64,000 nt of DNA from Pseudomonas antarctica (GTDB lineage: Bacteria > Pseudomonadota > Gammaproteobacteria > Pseudomonadales > Pseudomonadaceae). Positions 1 through 8,281 of the stretch are shown here, in pieces. Position 1 is the first letter of the stretch, and each line of letters begins with the position of its first letter. The position numbers and the translations under genes are program-made. The DNA lies in assembly GCF_001647715.1 (NCBI RefSeq), contig NZ_CP015600.1, forward strand, positions 372,001 to 436,000, given 5' to 3'. The notes below the pieces were generated by a model. It was not told the origin of the DNA. It did not search any database and saw only the letters and a list, made by a program, of their open reading frames with translations.

Positions 1-291
1 GGACAATCGGTTTTGCGCGGTGGCGATGCCAATAGCGCCTTGTTCAACTTGGTGACGCAGATGCTCCGCGTAATCCAGCAAGGTCTGCCGATCAATCTGC
101 CGCGCATCGTTAAGCCCCGGCCCATCTTCCGACCGACACCAGCGCACGAACGCCTGCCAGCGATCGCTGTGCGCTTTGACCGTGCCGTAATGGCCGCCGC
201 CAAAAAGATCTTTGAGCGCTTGCGGCCCGGCATAGCTCAGTTGCCGGCCATAGCCAAAATTGCGTCCATCTCGCCTGCTTATCAGTGCCAT
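1..291 (-). CDS. Tyrosine recombinase/integrase, N-terminal part only (runs off left edge)
   Basis: An open frame of 97 codons starts at an ATG at 291 and reads leftward to the window edge without a stop. A good Shine-Dalgarno (AGGAG, about 8 nt upstream) supports the start. The translation begins MALISRRDGRNFGYGRQLSY and continues through GGGHYGTVKAHSDRWQAFVR. This resembles the N-terminal DNA-binding domain of integrases found on pseudomonad genomic islands and ICEs. The catalytic domain, which would carry the R...H-x-x-R...Y residues, lies outside the window, so activity cannot be judged. It points the same way as the complete integrase at 1201-2523, with about 0.9 kb between them. The family assignment is from memory of similar proteins. 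Confidence 0.75.
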   Translation of the reverse strand, partial: MALISRRDGRNFGYGRQLSYAGPQALKDLFGGGHYGTVKAHSDRWQAFVRWCRSEDGPGLNDARQIDRQTLLDYAEHLRHQVEQGAIGIATAQNRLS

Positions 292-720
292 GATCAATCT
301 CCTCTCGAAGCCAAAACCTTTGAAACCTTCCCCACGTCATCCCGCCAAGAATGTTGAGTGTTATCAGGGATCAAGGCCCCTGCGACCTGTGAGGGTTGTC
401 CACTAACGCGGGACTGGCGGCTCTTTACGACCGGGAGCTTGGGTATCTCATGATCTGGCCTCCTGAGCACTTCCGAGGAAGTGGGCGGGTGGAGGCTGCG
501 CTGGCTGACGAGACCAATGCCACGAGATCCTGAGTCGAGTGAAGGCAGTGATGCGATGACCGAGGCGTGCCTGACTGTCAGTCAGGTGCAGTCCATTCCG
601 TGGTCTGCGGCACCATCATCTGCGTCGCTGTTGTTGGTGACTTCGGTGTTTGTCACGCCGATTGTCACGAGTGGAGTTGCCGCAAAGCCACGTGCGATAT
701 GGGCTGCAGCAGAGGTAGGA

Positions 721-755
721 GCGCCCGTCTCTTTCCGGGAGAAAGAGACGGGCGC
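721..755. repeat. Perfect 15-bp inverted repeat
   Basis: GCGCCCGTCTCTTTC is followed by a 5-nt loop and its exact reverse complement. A stem this long and perfect would form a stable hairpin in RNA from either strand. There is no T-run on either side, so a simple intrinsic terminator is not indicated. It lies in the gene-poor part of the integrated element. Confidence 0.7.
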
Positions 756-992
756 AGGTTGGCGCAATGAAATGGCCAAGCGGATAGGTTGCTGCAGGGC
801 AGCTAGGAAGGGGATGAGTTGCCGCAATGGGCACATTGGTAAAAGTAGGCATCCATCACATTGCTGTGACCGTGCGAGCCGCCGGACGCTAATCGCACTT
901 GGGGTGAACCACCACGGTGTGGCGTAGCCTCAAAGGTTCGGGCTACCTGGGTTGCTGTCAACGACAGCTCATTGCCCGATCTTTTCTACGCC

Positions 993-1058
993 TGTGGATA
1001 ATTTGGGTCAAGGCTCGAATTTTTGGGAGTTTTGCGGCTGTGGATGAAATTATCCACC
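993..1058. promoter_or_regulatory. Cluster of DnaA-box-like nonamers
   Basis: Within 66 bp there is TGTGGATAA (993-1001, exact complement of the consensus TTATCCACA), TGTGGATGA (1039-1047) and TTATCCACC (1050-1058), in mixed orientation. The surroundings are locally AT-richer than the flanks. This could be a DnaA-binding or replication-related site of the element. Chance occurrence cannot be excluded. Confidence 0.35.
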
Positions 1059-1114
1059 GGTGGAAATCTGTGGTTTTCCTCAGACAGTTGTGTGGGCTTT
1101 AGATTTTTAAGTGA

Positions 1115-1159
1115 GGTCCATCCAAGCAGGGCGGCTTTGCAGCCCTGTTTGGATGGACC
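1115..1159. repeat. 18-bp inverted repeat downstream of the integrase
   Basis: GGTCCATCCAAGCAGGGC and GCCCTGTTTGGATGGACC form an 18-bp stem with one G-T pair around a 9-nt loop. It starts about 40 bp beyond the integrase stop. It has no T-tract on the integrase's sense strand, so it may be a factor-dependent terminator or an element-specific recombination or replication structure. Confidence 0.6.
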
Positions 1160-1200
1160 CGCGTGGACAAGCGGATCACTGAGATATGAAGGCCGAGCGC

Positions 1201-2523
1201 TTACTCGGTTGCGCCACGTTTTGCTTTTAGGCGAGTAACGTTCGCTCCGGTCTGGTTCGCAAATTCGTGTGGAGTGACATGCTCCTGCCGGTTGGTCTCT
1301 AGGTACCGGCTCCACCAGTTCATGATCAGCCTGCGCTCCTCGATGAACTCTGCTTTGTGGATGTAAGCGGCGCGTACGTTGTTGCGCTCCTTGTGGCTCA
1401 TCTGCCGCTCAATGGCTGTCTCCGACCACAATCCTGACTCGATCAGTGCGCTGCAGGCCATCGAACGGAACCCATGCCCGCAGATATCGGTTTTGGTGTC
1501 GTATCCCATCGTTCGAAGCGCGTTGTTCACGGTATTTTCGGACATGGGCTTCCAGGGCTTGGCATCGCCTGCGAAGACCAATGCGAAGTTACCTGTGAGC
1601 GTATGGATTTGTTCGAGTAGAGCCACGGCTTGCGGCGATAAGGGTACAAGGTGGATGTCCCCGGCCATCTTCGTACCCCTTGTGGAAAAGGGTACTCCCT
1701 CCAGCGCTGGCCGAGTGTCTGGGATTTCCCAGGTGCCGCGCTTGAGGTCGAATTCGCTCCAGCGTGCGAAACGCAGCTCGCTGGAGCGTACAAACACATG
1801 CAGCGACAGCATCACCGTCAGACGGGTAAGTGCCCGGCCTTTATAGGTGTCGATCCGCTCCTGCAGTTCCGGCAGTCGCGATAAGGGTAGAGCGGGGCGA
1901 TGTACCACCCGCGGGGCTTTGATCGAGCCTTCGAGGTCGTAAGCAGGGTTTGTGGTGATAAGCCGGAGGCGTTTTGCCTCGCGCATGATGCTCTGCAGGT
2001 AGTTTTGTACCCTTAAAGCAACGTCTATCGTTCCGCGTTTCTTGATGGCTTCCAAGGGCTGCATGAGGTCATGGGTGTCGAGATCGACAATGGCGCGGGC
2101 GCCGATCAGCGGGAATACGTGGGTTTTGAGGCGGCTCATCACCGTCTTGGAATGGCCTGGTGCCCACTTGGCCGACATTTCTGTATGCCAGTCCAGTGCA
2201 ACGCTTTCAAAGGTTCTGCCTTTGATCACGGCCTCCACCTTGGCTTGGTGCTTGGACTCTATAGGGTCTATGCCGTTCGCGAGCATCTGTTTGATCTCAA
2301 GCCGCTTACGGCGTGCATCGGCGAGCCCTACAACGGGGTAACTGCCGAATGCGGTAAGGCCTTCCCGGCCATCAGGTTTGACATATCTGAGGCGCCAGCC
2401 TTTGCGGCCATTGGGTTGGACTAGAAGGTAGAGGCCGTCGCCGTCGAAAAGCTTGTAGGCGCGGTCGGTGGGCTTGGCTGAGCGGCAAGCTGCGTCGGAG
2501 AGTGGAGCAGTGGTGCGCGACAT
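1201..2523 (-). CDS. P4-type tyrosine recombinase integrase
   Basis: This 440-residue protein is a site-specific recombinase that inserts and excises a genomic island at a tRNA gene. The N-terminal ~90 residues, with LFDGDGLYLLVQPNG and a GREG...LGSYP-like segment, are the arm-binding domain (DUF4102 type). The middle holds the core-binding SAM-like domain. The C-terminal catalytic domain contains R in VFVRSSELRFARW, the H-G-x-R box (GHGFRSMACS) and a late tyrosine in NNVRAAYIHKAEF. All expected parts are present, so it looks functional. The gene starts about 170 bp from the 3' end of tRNA-Thr and points away from it, the usual arrangement at an attachment site inside a tRNA. Most of the island should therefore lie to the left, outside the window. 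Confidence 0.93.
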   Translation of the reverse strand: MSRTTAPLSDAACRSAKPTDRAYKLFDGDGLYLLVQPNGRKGWRLRYVKPDGREGLTAFGSYPVVGLADARRKRLEIKQMLANGIDPIESKHQAKVEAVIKGRTFESVALDWHTEMSAKWAPGHSKTVMSRLKTHVFPLIGARAIVDLDTHDLMQPLEAIKKRGTIDVALRVQNYLQSIMREAKRLRLITTNPAYDLEGSIKAPRVVHRPALPLSRLPELQERIDTYKGRALTRLTVMLSLHVFVRSSELRFARWSEFDLKRGTWEIPDTRPALEGVPFSTRGTKMAGDIHLVPLSPQAVALLEQIHTLTGNFALVFAGDAKPWKPMSENTVNNALRTMGYDTKTDICGHGFRSMACSALIESGLWSETAIERQMSHKERNNVRAAYIHKAEFIEERRLIMNWWSRYLETNRQEHVTPHEFANQTGANVTRLKAKRGATE

Positions 2524-2626
2524 AAGGGTACTCCCTTTTATCGAAGTGACCTTCTACCCCAAACTCTATCCTTAAAACGGTTGGAATCAACCAGAATTCA
2601 CCGGAAACCGACGGAACGCCAAAACG

Positions 2627-2653
2627 AAAAAACCCGCCAGAAGGCGGGTTTTT
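2627..2653 (-). terminator. Intrinsic terminator of tRNA-Thr
   Basis: An A-rich run followed by ACCCGCC, a 4-nt loop, GGCGGGT and a T-run forms a GC stem with A/T tails on both sides. On the minus strand it lies 44 bp past the tRNA 3' end, so it fits termination of the tRNA transcript. It is symmetrical enough to act in both directions. Confidence 0.8.
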
Positions 2654-2696
2654 CGGGGGTTCCAGAGATTTTGAAAGCCTTCTATGGAACCTTGGA

Positions 2697-2772
<76 letters not shown>

Positions 2773-3387
2773 GTGTTAGGGCGACGATTATAGCGATTGG
2801 CAAGCTTCTGTAAACCCCTGAATTCTGACTATTTTTGCAGAAACCAAGGTTTTTTTGCGATGGCTGCGTTTTCGTCGTCTCTGGAGCTGCAAATCAGCTT
2901 CAATTCCCCCCCCGTAACGGTCGGCAAATTCCATGTACCCCAACGCCTGCGTCGGGCCTTTCGAGTCGGGATACGTCACGGCGCATTCACCACGCCGCAT
3001 CCCGGCGGGGTCCACAGGGTTGGAGAATACGCGTTGCGTATCCGGCTTGTGGCTTACGTCCGCAGGGTTTGTGTCGTGAGGTGGGTGTTTTGGCTTGTTG
3101 TGTAGGCGTGTAGATATATGTGTGTGCTGATACGAAGTCGGTTTGAGCGATACCCACCTGTCTCTCAATCACGAAAAAATCAGCAAGGTTTGTCTAAAAA
3201 AGGCTCATGAGTCGGCTAGCGCATTGTTGTAGAAGTGAATATTCAAAAAAAACGACAAGCCATAAAAATGACGTCATGCCGCTTATCTGAAAGGATTCTG
3301 ATACAAGCACCAAAACACTGACACTATCATTGTGATATCACACAATGCCGCCCTTGTTTGATCAGCAGTGCAAAAGGGGAGCAGTCA
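2773..3387. other. Intergenic region between tRNA-Thr and the BcsQ-like genes
   Basis: No supported gene. A leftward frame reaching a stop at 2788 (possible start near 3000, about 70 residues, rich in Arg and Lys) has no recognised domain, and I leave it uncalled. The right part is AT-rich and contains a perfect palindrome ATGACGTCAT (3268-3277) and the dyad listed next. It probably holds the promoter of the first ATPase gene. Confidence 0.5.
3328..3347. promoter_or_regulatory. Operator-like dyad upstream of first BcsQ-like gene
   Basis: CATTGTG, six bases, CACAATG forms a 7+7 inverted repeat 40 bp before the start codon. The position and symmetry suit a dimeric regulator. The regulator is unknown. 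Confidence 0.4.
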
Positions 3388-4341
3388 GTGGGGCGTGCAG
3401 ATCACCTTTCAAAACCATACACCGCGCCCGCTGTGCCCGATTTGCGCGAGCCGCGGTTGGCTGAGCCCCTGCAGCGTTTGCTGGATCACTTGAACCGAGG
3501 AGGAGCAGAGTCTCTTCACCCGCCTGAGGTGTTGGACGGTTCACCTGCCGCTGTTTATTCAGATGGGTCTGCGCCGAAGGTGGTGGTGGTGGTTTCTGCG
3601 ACAGGCGGCGTGGGCCGCAGCACGCTGGCTGCTGCACTTGCCAATGGTCTGCAACGCCAGGGGCACCCGGCGCTGGCGTTGGACCTGGACCCGCAGAACG
3701 CGCTGTTTCATCACTTGTGCCCAGGGTTTGATCTGCCGGGCCTTGGCGCAACCAGCCTGCTTAACCAGACCTGGCAAGCCTTGCCCAAACGAGGTTTTGC
3801 CGGGTGCCGTCTGGTGACCTTCGGGAAGACCAATGCTGTGCAGCAACAGAGCCTGAACCGCTGGCTGGGGCAGGACCTCGAATTTCTTGGCAAGCGCCTG
3901 GCTGGGCTTGGGCTGAATGGCGAGGACACGGTGGTCATCGACGTCCCTGCTGGCAACACGGTGTATCTGACCCAGGCGATGTCCGTGGCGGATACGGTGC
4001 TGGTGGTGGTTCAGCCGGATGCGGTTTCGTTTCGTGGTTTGGCCAGGATGGACGAGGTGCTCGCGCCGTATCTTGCGAACGCATCGTCACCTCAACGGTT
4101 TTACGTGATCAACCAGGTCGATGGCGGCCATGCTTTCAGCCAGGACATGGCAGGTGTCTTCACGTTACACCTGGGTGATGCCGTATTGGGAACCGTGCGG
4201 CGTGACTTAGCGTTCAGTGAGGCGCAGGCCTATGGGCGAGACCCGCTCGACCCAGTGATCAACAGCGTCGGTTGCCAGGATGTAAATGCGTTGTGCCGTG
4301 CCTTGAGTGCGCGCATGCAGTTAGCAAGTGCCGGCCATTAA
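3388..4341 (+). CDS. BcsQ/WssA-like MinD-family ATPase (copy 1)
   Basis: This 317-residue MinD/ParA-superfamily protein is closest by eye to BcsQ (YhjQ) and the Pseudomonas WssA/WssJ proteins, which are linked to polar placement of cellulose synthase. I chose the GTG at 3388 because GGGGAG lies 7 nt before it; a TTG at 3358 would add 10 residues. After a ~65-residue linker comes the deviant P-loop GGVGRST (about 73-79), then ALDLDPQNALFHH, VVIDVPAGN (switch II region) and the late YVINQVDGG. The P-loop position normally held by lysine is arginine and the MinD signature lysine is threonine, so ATP hydrolysis may be weak or altered. It is followed 169 bp later by a paralogue. No bcsA/B/C gene is nearby. 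Confidence 0.8.
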   Translation: MGRADHLSKPYTAPAVPDLREPRLAEPLQRLLDHLNRGGAESLHPPEVLDGSPAAVYSDGSAPKVVVVVSATGGVGRSTLAAALANGLQRQGHPALALDLDPQNALFHHLCPGFDLPGLGATSLLNQTWQALPKRGFAGCRLVTFGKTNAVQQQSLNRWLGQDLEFLGKRLAGLGLNGEDTVVIDVPAGNTVYLTQAMSVADTVLVVVQPDAVSFRGLARMDEVLAPYLANASSPQRFYVINQVDGGHAFSQDMAGVFTLHLGDAVLGTVRRDLAFSEAQAYGRDPLDPVINSVGCQDVNALCRALSARMQLASAGH

Positions 4342-4510
4342 ATTGACTATTTACCGTCTGTCTAAAAAGCAATCAGTGAAAACATCAAAATAATGACACT
4401 TTGTTGCTCCTGTCACAGAATGCGACAACTGGGACGCCTACAAGAAGACCTGCGGTAAGTGCTGCTTGCCGACCTTTCACGTCTTTAAGCTGCGTCGTGA
4501 GGAGCAGGCT

Positions 4511-5416
4511 ATGAGCCTTAGCGAAGAACTGTTGGCATTGTTCGGCAAAAACGTGACCCATGATGCCCAAGGCATTAATGCGCGCATGCACTTTTTTGGC
4601 AGCGTGCCTGCTAATGAAACCACCCCTGCCCAATCCCAATTGACTGATATTGCAGCGCTGCGCCCCAAAGTGGTGGCGTTGGTGTCGATGAATGGCGGTG
4701 TCGGCCGTAGCACCCTGGCCACGGCCTTGAGCAGTGGTTTACAGCGCCACGGCGAGTCGGTGGTGGCGCTGGATCTTGACCCGCAAAACGCCTTGCACCA
4801 TCACTTCGGCGTCAGTGCCACATTGCCCGGTATCGGCCGCACCAGCCTGGAGCATGGGCAATGGCGCCCGTTACAGCAGATTGGCTTCGCCGGTTGCCAG
4901 GTGATTACCTTTGGCGATATCGACATTGAGCAGCAGGAAAACCTCGAACGTTGGCTCAAGCACGAGCCTGCCTGGCTGGCGCAGCGGCTCGCGTCGCTGG
5001 GCCTGAGCGAGCGGCAGACGGTGATTATCGATACGCCCGCCGGCAATAACGTCTACTTCCATCAAGCGCTGAACGTTGCCGATGTGGTGTTGGTGATCAC
5101 GCAAGCCGACGCCGCATGCCTCGGTACGCTCGACCATTTCGACGTACTGCTCGCGCCGCACCTTGAGGGTGAGCGCCCGCCAGTTGTGCATGTGGTGGTC
5201 AACCAAGTGGATGAGAGCAGTGCATTCAGTCTGGATATGGTTGAAGCGTTCAAGCAGCGGTTGGGGAAAGCGCCGCTGGAGATTCATCGCGACATGGCCA
5301 TCAATGAAGCCTTGGCGTTTGCAACTGACCCGTTGGATACCGTGGCAAAAAGGCTGTTCACTGACGATCTGAATGAGATTTGCCGGTTGTTGAAGGCCCC
5401 GAAAAAAACGGCCTAA
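4511..5416 (+). CDS. BcsQ/WssA-like MinD-family ATPase (copy 2)
   Basis: This 301-residue paralogue of the preceding gene shares most motifs: SMNGGVGRSTLATAL (P-loop near residues 59-73), LDLDPQNALHHHFG, FAGCQVITFGD, IIDTPAGNNVYFHQA and VVNQVDESSAFS. I chose ATG 4511 over an upstream GTG/TTG because GAGGAGC sits 6-12 nt before it and MSLSEELLALFGKN is a natural start. The P-loop again has arginine in place of lysine. The two genes are separated by 169 bp with AT-rich sequence that partly resembles the region upstream of copy 1 (both contain TGTCTAAAAA and TGACACT), so each may have its own promoter. The likely role is in exopolysaccharide or polar localisation, but no partner gene is in the window. 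Confidence 0.8.
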   Translation: MSLSEELLALFGKNVTHDAQGINARMHFFGSVPANETTPAQSQLTDIAALRPKVVALVSMNGGVGRSTLATALSSGLQRHGESVVALDLDPQNALHHHFGVSATLPGIGRTSLEHGQWRPLQQIGFAGCQVITFGDIDIEQQENLERWLKHEPAWLAQRLASLGLSERQTVIIDTPAGNNVYFHQALNVADVVLVITQADAACLGTLDHFDVLLAPHLEGERPPVVHVVVNQVDESSAFSLDMVEAFKQRLGKAPLEIHRDMAINEALAFATDPLDTVAKRLFTDDLNEICRLLKAPKKTA

Positions 5417-5623
5417 AGTGCTGTTTATTCGCTTGACGCTAAATGCTTATGCACAATCGGTTGGTTGCTGCTGCCACGAAACAGCGATTTTGTGGCGCTG
5501 TTCTCAATGCGCTGCAACTGCCTGTTTTGTGTGCGTTTTATTTTGTGAACAAAAAATGACCAGGGTGGCTTTTGGTCTGTAGCACTGATAGCTACAGCCT
5601 CTGTGAATAAACTATCAACAGAG

Positions 5624-5632
5624 TTATCCACA
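5624..5632 (+). promoter_or_regulatory. Single consensus DnaA box
   Basis: TTATCCACA matches the DnaA-box consensus exactly, in the 241-bp gap between convergent genes. A lone box can be a chance match or a DnaA titration or regulatory site. Nothing else in this gap stands out. Confidence 0.3.
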
Positions 5633-5657
5633 GGGCGCATGCAGGAAAAATTGCTCC

Positions 5658-6845
5658 CTAATCGCGCTCAGCCAGCACCATCAAGTTGCGCGGGGTCAGC
5701 GTGGGTTCGCAGAAGCTGCCTACCTCGACTTTATAGCCTTGGTCCGCCAGGAAAAGTGCCCGGTCAAGCACCAGCCACATTTCCAGGGGCCGCCGAAACA
5801 GCGCTCGTACCAACTCCAGGTTTCGCACTTGCGCCAAGCGGCGCCAGCCGTGCGCCTCAAGCGTTACCCAATCCTGTTCGCCTGTGGCAAACCCCTTGAG
5901 GCCTGCCAGCTCCCGGCAATAGTCGGCAAAGGGTTTGTCCAGCCAGTGGGCGGGCAGGGAGGGCGTGGCCAGGTATTCGTCACGGCCGCGTAACTGCCTT
6001 TGCAACTGATCAAAGCCCAGGCGCCGGGCCATGGAGGTGTCGCGTTGCTGGCGTACACGGTTGCCAGCGGTGACGGTTTCGCTTAGCGGCAGCCCCAGAT
6101 CATCGACCGACAGTTGCAGCCGTGACGCACGGCCAACCCTCGATAACGCTTGATAGTGGTCAGCGCTGATGCGGTTGTAACAGCAAGGCGCCAGCGCCAG
6201 TTGCTTGCAGCCCGCTGCGCTGGCCAGTTGCAGCAGGCGCACGTGCAGGTCGCCGCAGGCATGCAGGGCGACGGGTGTGTGGTCGGCGCTGATCGACACA
6301 GGCGCCATCACGTCTTGCAGGCGATGGTTAGCGGGCAGGCCGTGATGGTCGCTCAAGGCCTGGCCCGAGGCGATCAGGGCCGGGTCGTATTCGAGGCAGG
6401 TCAGGTGTTGACCGGCTTGCAGCAAGCGGCGGCCGAGGTGGCCTTTGCCGGCGCACCAGTCCAGCCAATGGGTGGGTGTTTCGGCGAAATTAAGTGCGGT
6501 GCCGAAGGCTTCAATCTGTTGCCACTTGCGGCCAGGTACGTCGACATTCAGGCGATGGCGAGCGGGTGCAAGCGCGTGTGTCGGTAACCTGTCCACAGCA
6601 CTGAGCTGCAACGCCTGCGCAGCCAATTGTGCAAAGGGGGCGGGCGCCGGCAGGTCATGGGGGTGGTTGTGACAGCTTTCAGCCTCGGCCAACGAGCGCT
6701 GGCGCAGCCACTGGGCCAGCTCGGGATGTTGGGTTTCCCAGGGTAACTGCAGGTGCGTAAAGGGCCGTGGTCGCCACAGCCCTTGGTGCTCGATCAGAAA
6801 CGCATCCAGCGCTTCAAAGCGCGCTTCAGCGTCCCTGGCAGGCAT
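5658..6845 (-). CDS. SAM-dependent methyltransferase of the GSTCD-like type
   Basis: This 395-residue protein has a Rossmann methyltransferase core in its middle third: WLDWCAGKGHLGRRLL is the SAM-binding motif I, LEYDPALIASGQ supplies the acidic end of strand 2, and ALHACGDLHVRLLQ with LAPCCYNRIS resembles the HACGD...CCYH signature of the Methyltransf_32/GSTCD group. The substrate is unknown. The start ATG at 6845 lies inside the upstream permease gene, overlapping it by 20 bp, so the two are probably translationally coupled and this is the last gene of the ABC-transporter operon. Membership may be positional rather than functional. No signal peptide or membrane segment is seen. Confidence 0.82.
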   Translation of the reverse strand: MPARDAEARFEALDAFLIEHQGLWRPRPFTHLQLPWETQHPELAQWLRQRSLAEAESCHNHPHDLPAPAPFAQLAAQALQLSAVDRLPTHALAPARHRLNVDVPGRKWQQIEAFGTALNFAETPTHWLDWCAGKGHLGRRLLQAGQHLTCLEYDPALIASGQALSDHHGLPANHRLQDVMAPVSISADHTPVALHACGDLHVRLLQLASAAGCKQLALAPCCYNRISADHYQALSRVGRASRLQLSVDDLGLPLSETVTAGNRVRQQRDTSMARRLGFDQLQRQLRGRDEYLATPSLPAHWLDKPFADYCRELAGLKGFATGEQDWVTLEAHGWRRLAQVRNLELVRALFRRPLEMWLVLDRALFLADQGYKVEVGSFCEPTLTPRNLMVLAERD

Positions 6846-7515
6846 CGACGCGCAGCCAGCGTTCGAGCAGTTTGAAGCCTTGCACTAGGATGCAGGAGAG
6901 CAGCAGGTAAAACACACCAGCTGTGAAGAACATTTCTACGTTCAGGTAGTTACGCGCGATGATTGTCCTAGCCATTCCGGTCAGTTCCAGAAGTGTCACG
7001 GTACTCGCCAGTGAGCTGGCCTTAAGCATCAAAATGACTTCGTTGCTATAGGCCGGCAGGCCGATGCGGGTCGCGCGAGGCAAGATGATGTAGAACAGTG
7101 TCTTCGGCTTGGACATGCCCAGCGCCCGTGCCGCTTCGATTTCACCCGGTGGTATAGCCTGGATGGCGCCGCGCAGGATTTCGGCAATATAGGCGGCCGT
7201 GTGCAACGTCATGGTCGCCGTGGCACACCAGAAAGGGTCGCGCAAGTACGTCCACATGAAGCTCGCGCGCACGGCATCGAATTGGGCCAGGCCGTAGTAG
7301 ACCAGGAACAACTGCACCAGTAGCGGTGTGCCACGAAAGAAAAAGATGTAAGCGTAAGGCAGGGAGCGTACGTACCAGCGTTTGGATGACCGCGCGATGC
7401 CCAGTGGAATGGCGAGTAGCAGCCCGAATATTACCGCGATACCTACCAATTCCAGCGTCAGAATGGCGCCCTGAATAAATTTCGGCAGCCACTTATAGAT
7501 GACTTCCCATTCCAT
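6826..7515 (-). CDS. Amino-acid ABC transporter permease (HisM/AotM type)
   Basis: This 229-residue inner-membrane permease belongs to a polar or basic amino-acid importer. It has about five hydrophobic segments (for example LTLELVGIAVIFGLLLAIPL near the start). The cytoplasmic EAA loop reads GEIEAARALGMSKPKTLFYI, the site that docks on the ATPase. I set the start at ATG 7515, where the upstream permease's TAA overlaps it as TAATG. A much longer upstream frame is only read-through of the neighbouring gene in another frame. By resemblance the system is of the arginine/ornithine/histidine (Aot/His) kind; the exact substrate is not readable. Confidence 0.9.
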   Translation of the reverse strand: MEWEVIYKWLPKFIQGAILTLELVGIAVIFGLLLAIPLGIARSSKRWYVRSLPYAYIFFFRGTPLLVQLFLVYYGLAQFDAVRASFMWTYLRDPFWCATATMTLHTAAYIAEILRGAIQAIPPGEIEAARALGMSKPKTLFYIILPRATRIGLPAYSNEVILMLKASSLASTVTLLELTGMARTIIARNYLNVEMFFTAGVFYLLLSCILVQGFKLLERWLRVDACQGR

Positions 7516-8207
7516 TACGTCGTCCTCACGAAGCCGCGGGCGGCGCGTTTTTCCAGGAAGTGCATAGCGATCATCGACAGCGACGTTAGGCCCAGATATA
7601 TGATCGCGGCGGCAAGATAGAAGGTAAAAGGCAGCTTGGTCCCAGTCACGCCGATCTGCGCATGGCGCATGATTTCTTCCAGCCCGATCACCGACACCAG
7701 TGCGGTATCTTTCATCAAAATCATAAACAGGTTGCCCAACCCCGGCAGGGCGATGCGCCACATCTGCGGCATGATCAACCGGGTGAAAATCCGAAACTTC
7801 GACAGCCCCAACGCCACACCGGCTTCGTGGTGGCCTTTGGGGATGGCGAGGATCGCGCCACGAAACACTTCGGTGGCGTAGGCGCCAAAGCACAGCCCCA
7901 GGGCGATAACCCCGGCAGCAAAGGCACTGAGCGAAAGGTCGGGGTTACCGAAAAACTCGCCGAGGGCACGCATCAGGTTGACCGTGCCGAAGTAAATCAG
8001 CAGCACCCACAGCAGCTCGGGAATGCCACGAACGATGGTCGAGTAAGCACCGCCAAGCCATTGCAACGGCTTGTAGGGGGACGTCTTGGCCAAGGCGCCG
8101 GCAAGGCCCAGCACCAGCCCCAGGCACAAGGCCGTGAGCGCCAGTTTGACGGTCATCAGCGCGCCGGCGGCGAGGGCCGGGCCGAATCCGTAGAGATCGA
8201 AATTCAT
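7515..8207 (-). CDS. Amino-acid ABC transporter permease (HisQ/AotQ type)
   Basis: This 230-residue permease is the partner of the next gene. Hydrophobic segments alternate with short loops. The EAA-type loop is KGHHEAGVALGLSKFRIFTR, and RGIPELLWVLLIYFG is typical of the family. It ends in TAA overlapping the next ATG by one base. Upstream lies a short hairpin after the binding-protein gene, an arrangement that usually leaves less message for the permeases than for the binding protein. Confidence 0.9.
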   Translation of the reverse strand: MNFDLYGFGPALAAGALMTVKLALTALCLGLVLGLAGALAKTSPYKPLQWLGGAYSTIVRGIPELLWVLLIYFGTVNLMRALGEFFGNPDLSLSAFAAGVIALGLCFGAYATEVFRGAILAIPKGHHEAGVALGLSKFRIFTRLIMPQMWRIALPGLGNLFMILMKDTALVSVIGLEEIMRHAQIGVTGTKLPFTFYLAAAIIYLGLTSLSMIAMHFLEKRAARGFVRTT

Positions 8208-8245
8208 GGTGTTTTCATATCGCGGCAGGCATTGCTAAAAGCCGG

Positions 8246-8263
8246 CGCGCTCAAGCGAGCGCG
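8246..8263 (-). promoter_or_regulatory. Intercistronic hairpin after the binding-protein gene
   Basis: CGCGCTC, loop AAGC, GAGCGCG is a perfect 7-bp stem with no T-run, 18 bp after the stop of the binding-protein gene. Such hairpins in transporter operons typically protect upstream message or attenuate downstream message. Confidence 0.5.
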
Positions 8264-8281
8264 TCGGTCAGGCCGTTCAGA

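Larger units (their letters stand above)
292..1200. other. Gene-poor segment of the integrated element
   Basis: I see no convincing gene in this 0.9 kb between two integrase genes. The open frames here are short, overlap on both strands and lack good ribosome-binding sites or recognisable domains. The segment holds two strong inverted repeats and a small group of DnaA-box-like nonamers, listed separately. Confidence 0.6.

Noticed and set aside
1..2690. Search for a second copy of the tRNA-Thr 3' end (attachment-site repeat) within the element
   Set aside because: None seen by eye; the far end of the element must be outside the window.
2788..3168. Leftward open frame of 126 codons between tRNA-Thr and the BcsQ-like genes
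   Set aside because: No ribosome-binding site at its first start, unusual composition and no recognised domain. A shorter version of about 70 residues remains possible but unsupported.
6826..7893. 355-residue frame reading through two permease genes
   Set aside because: Only the part from 7515 matches a permease; the N-terminal 120 residues are an out-of-frame reading of the upstream gene.
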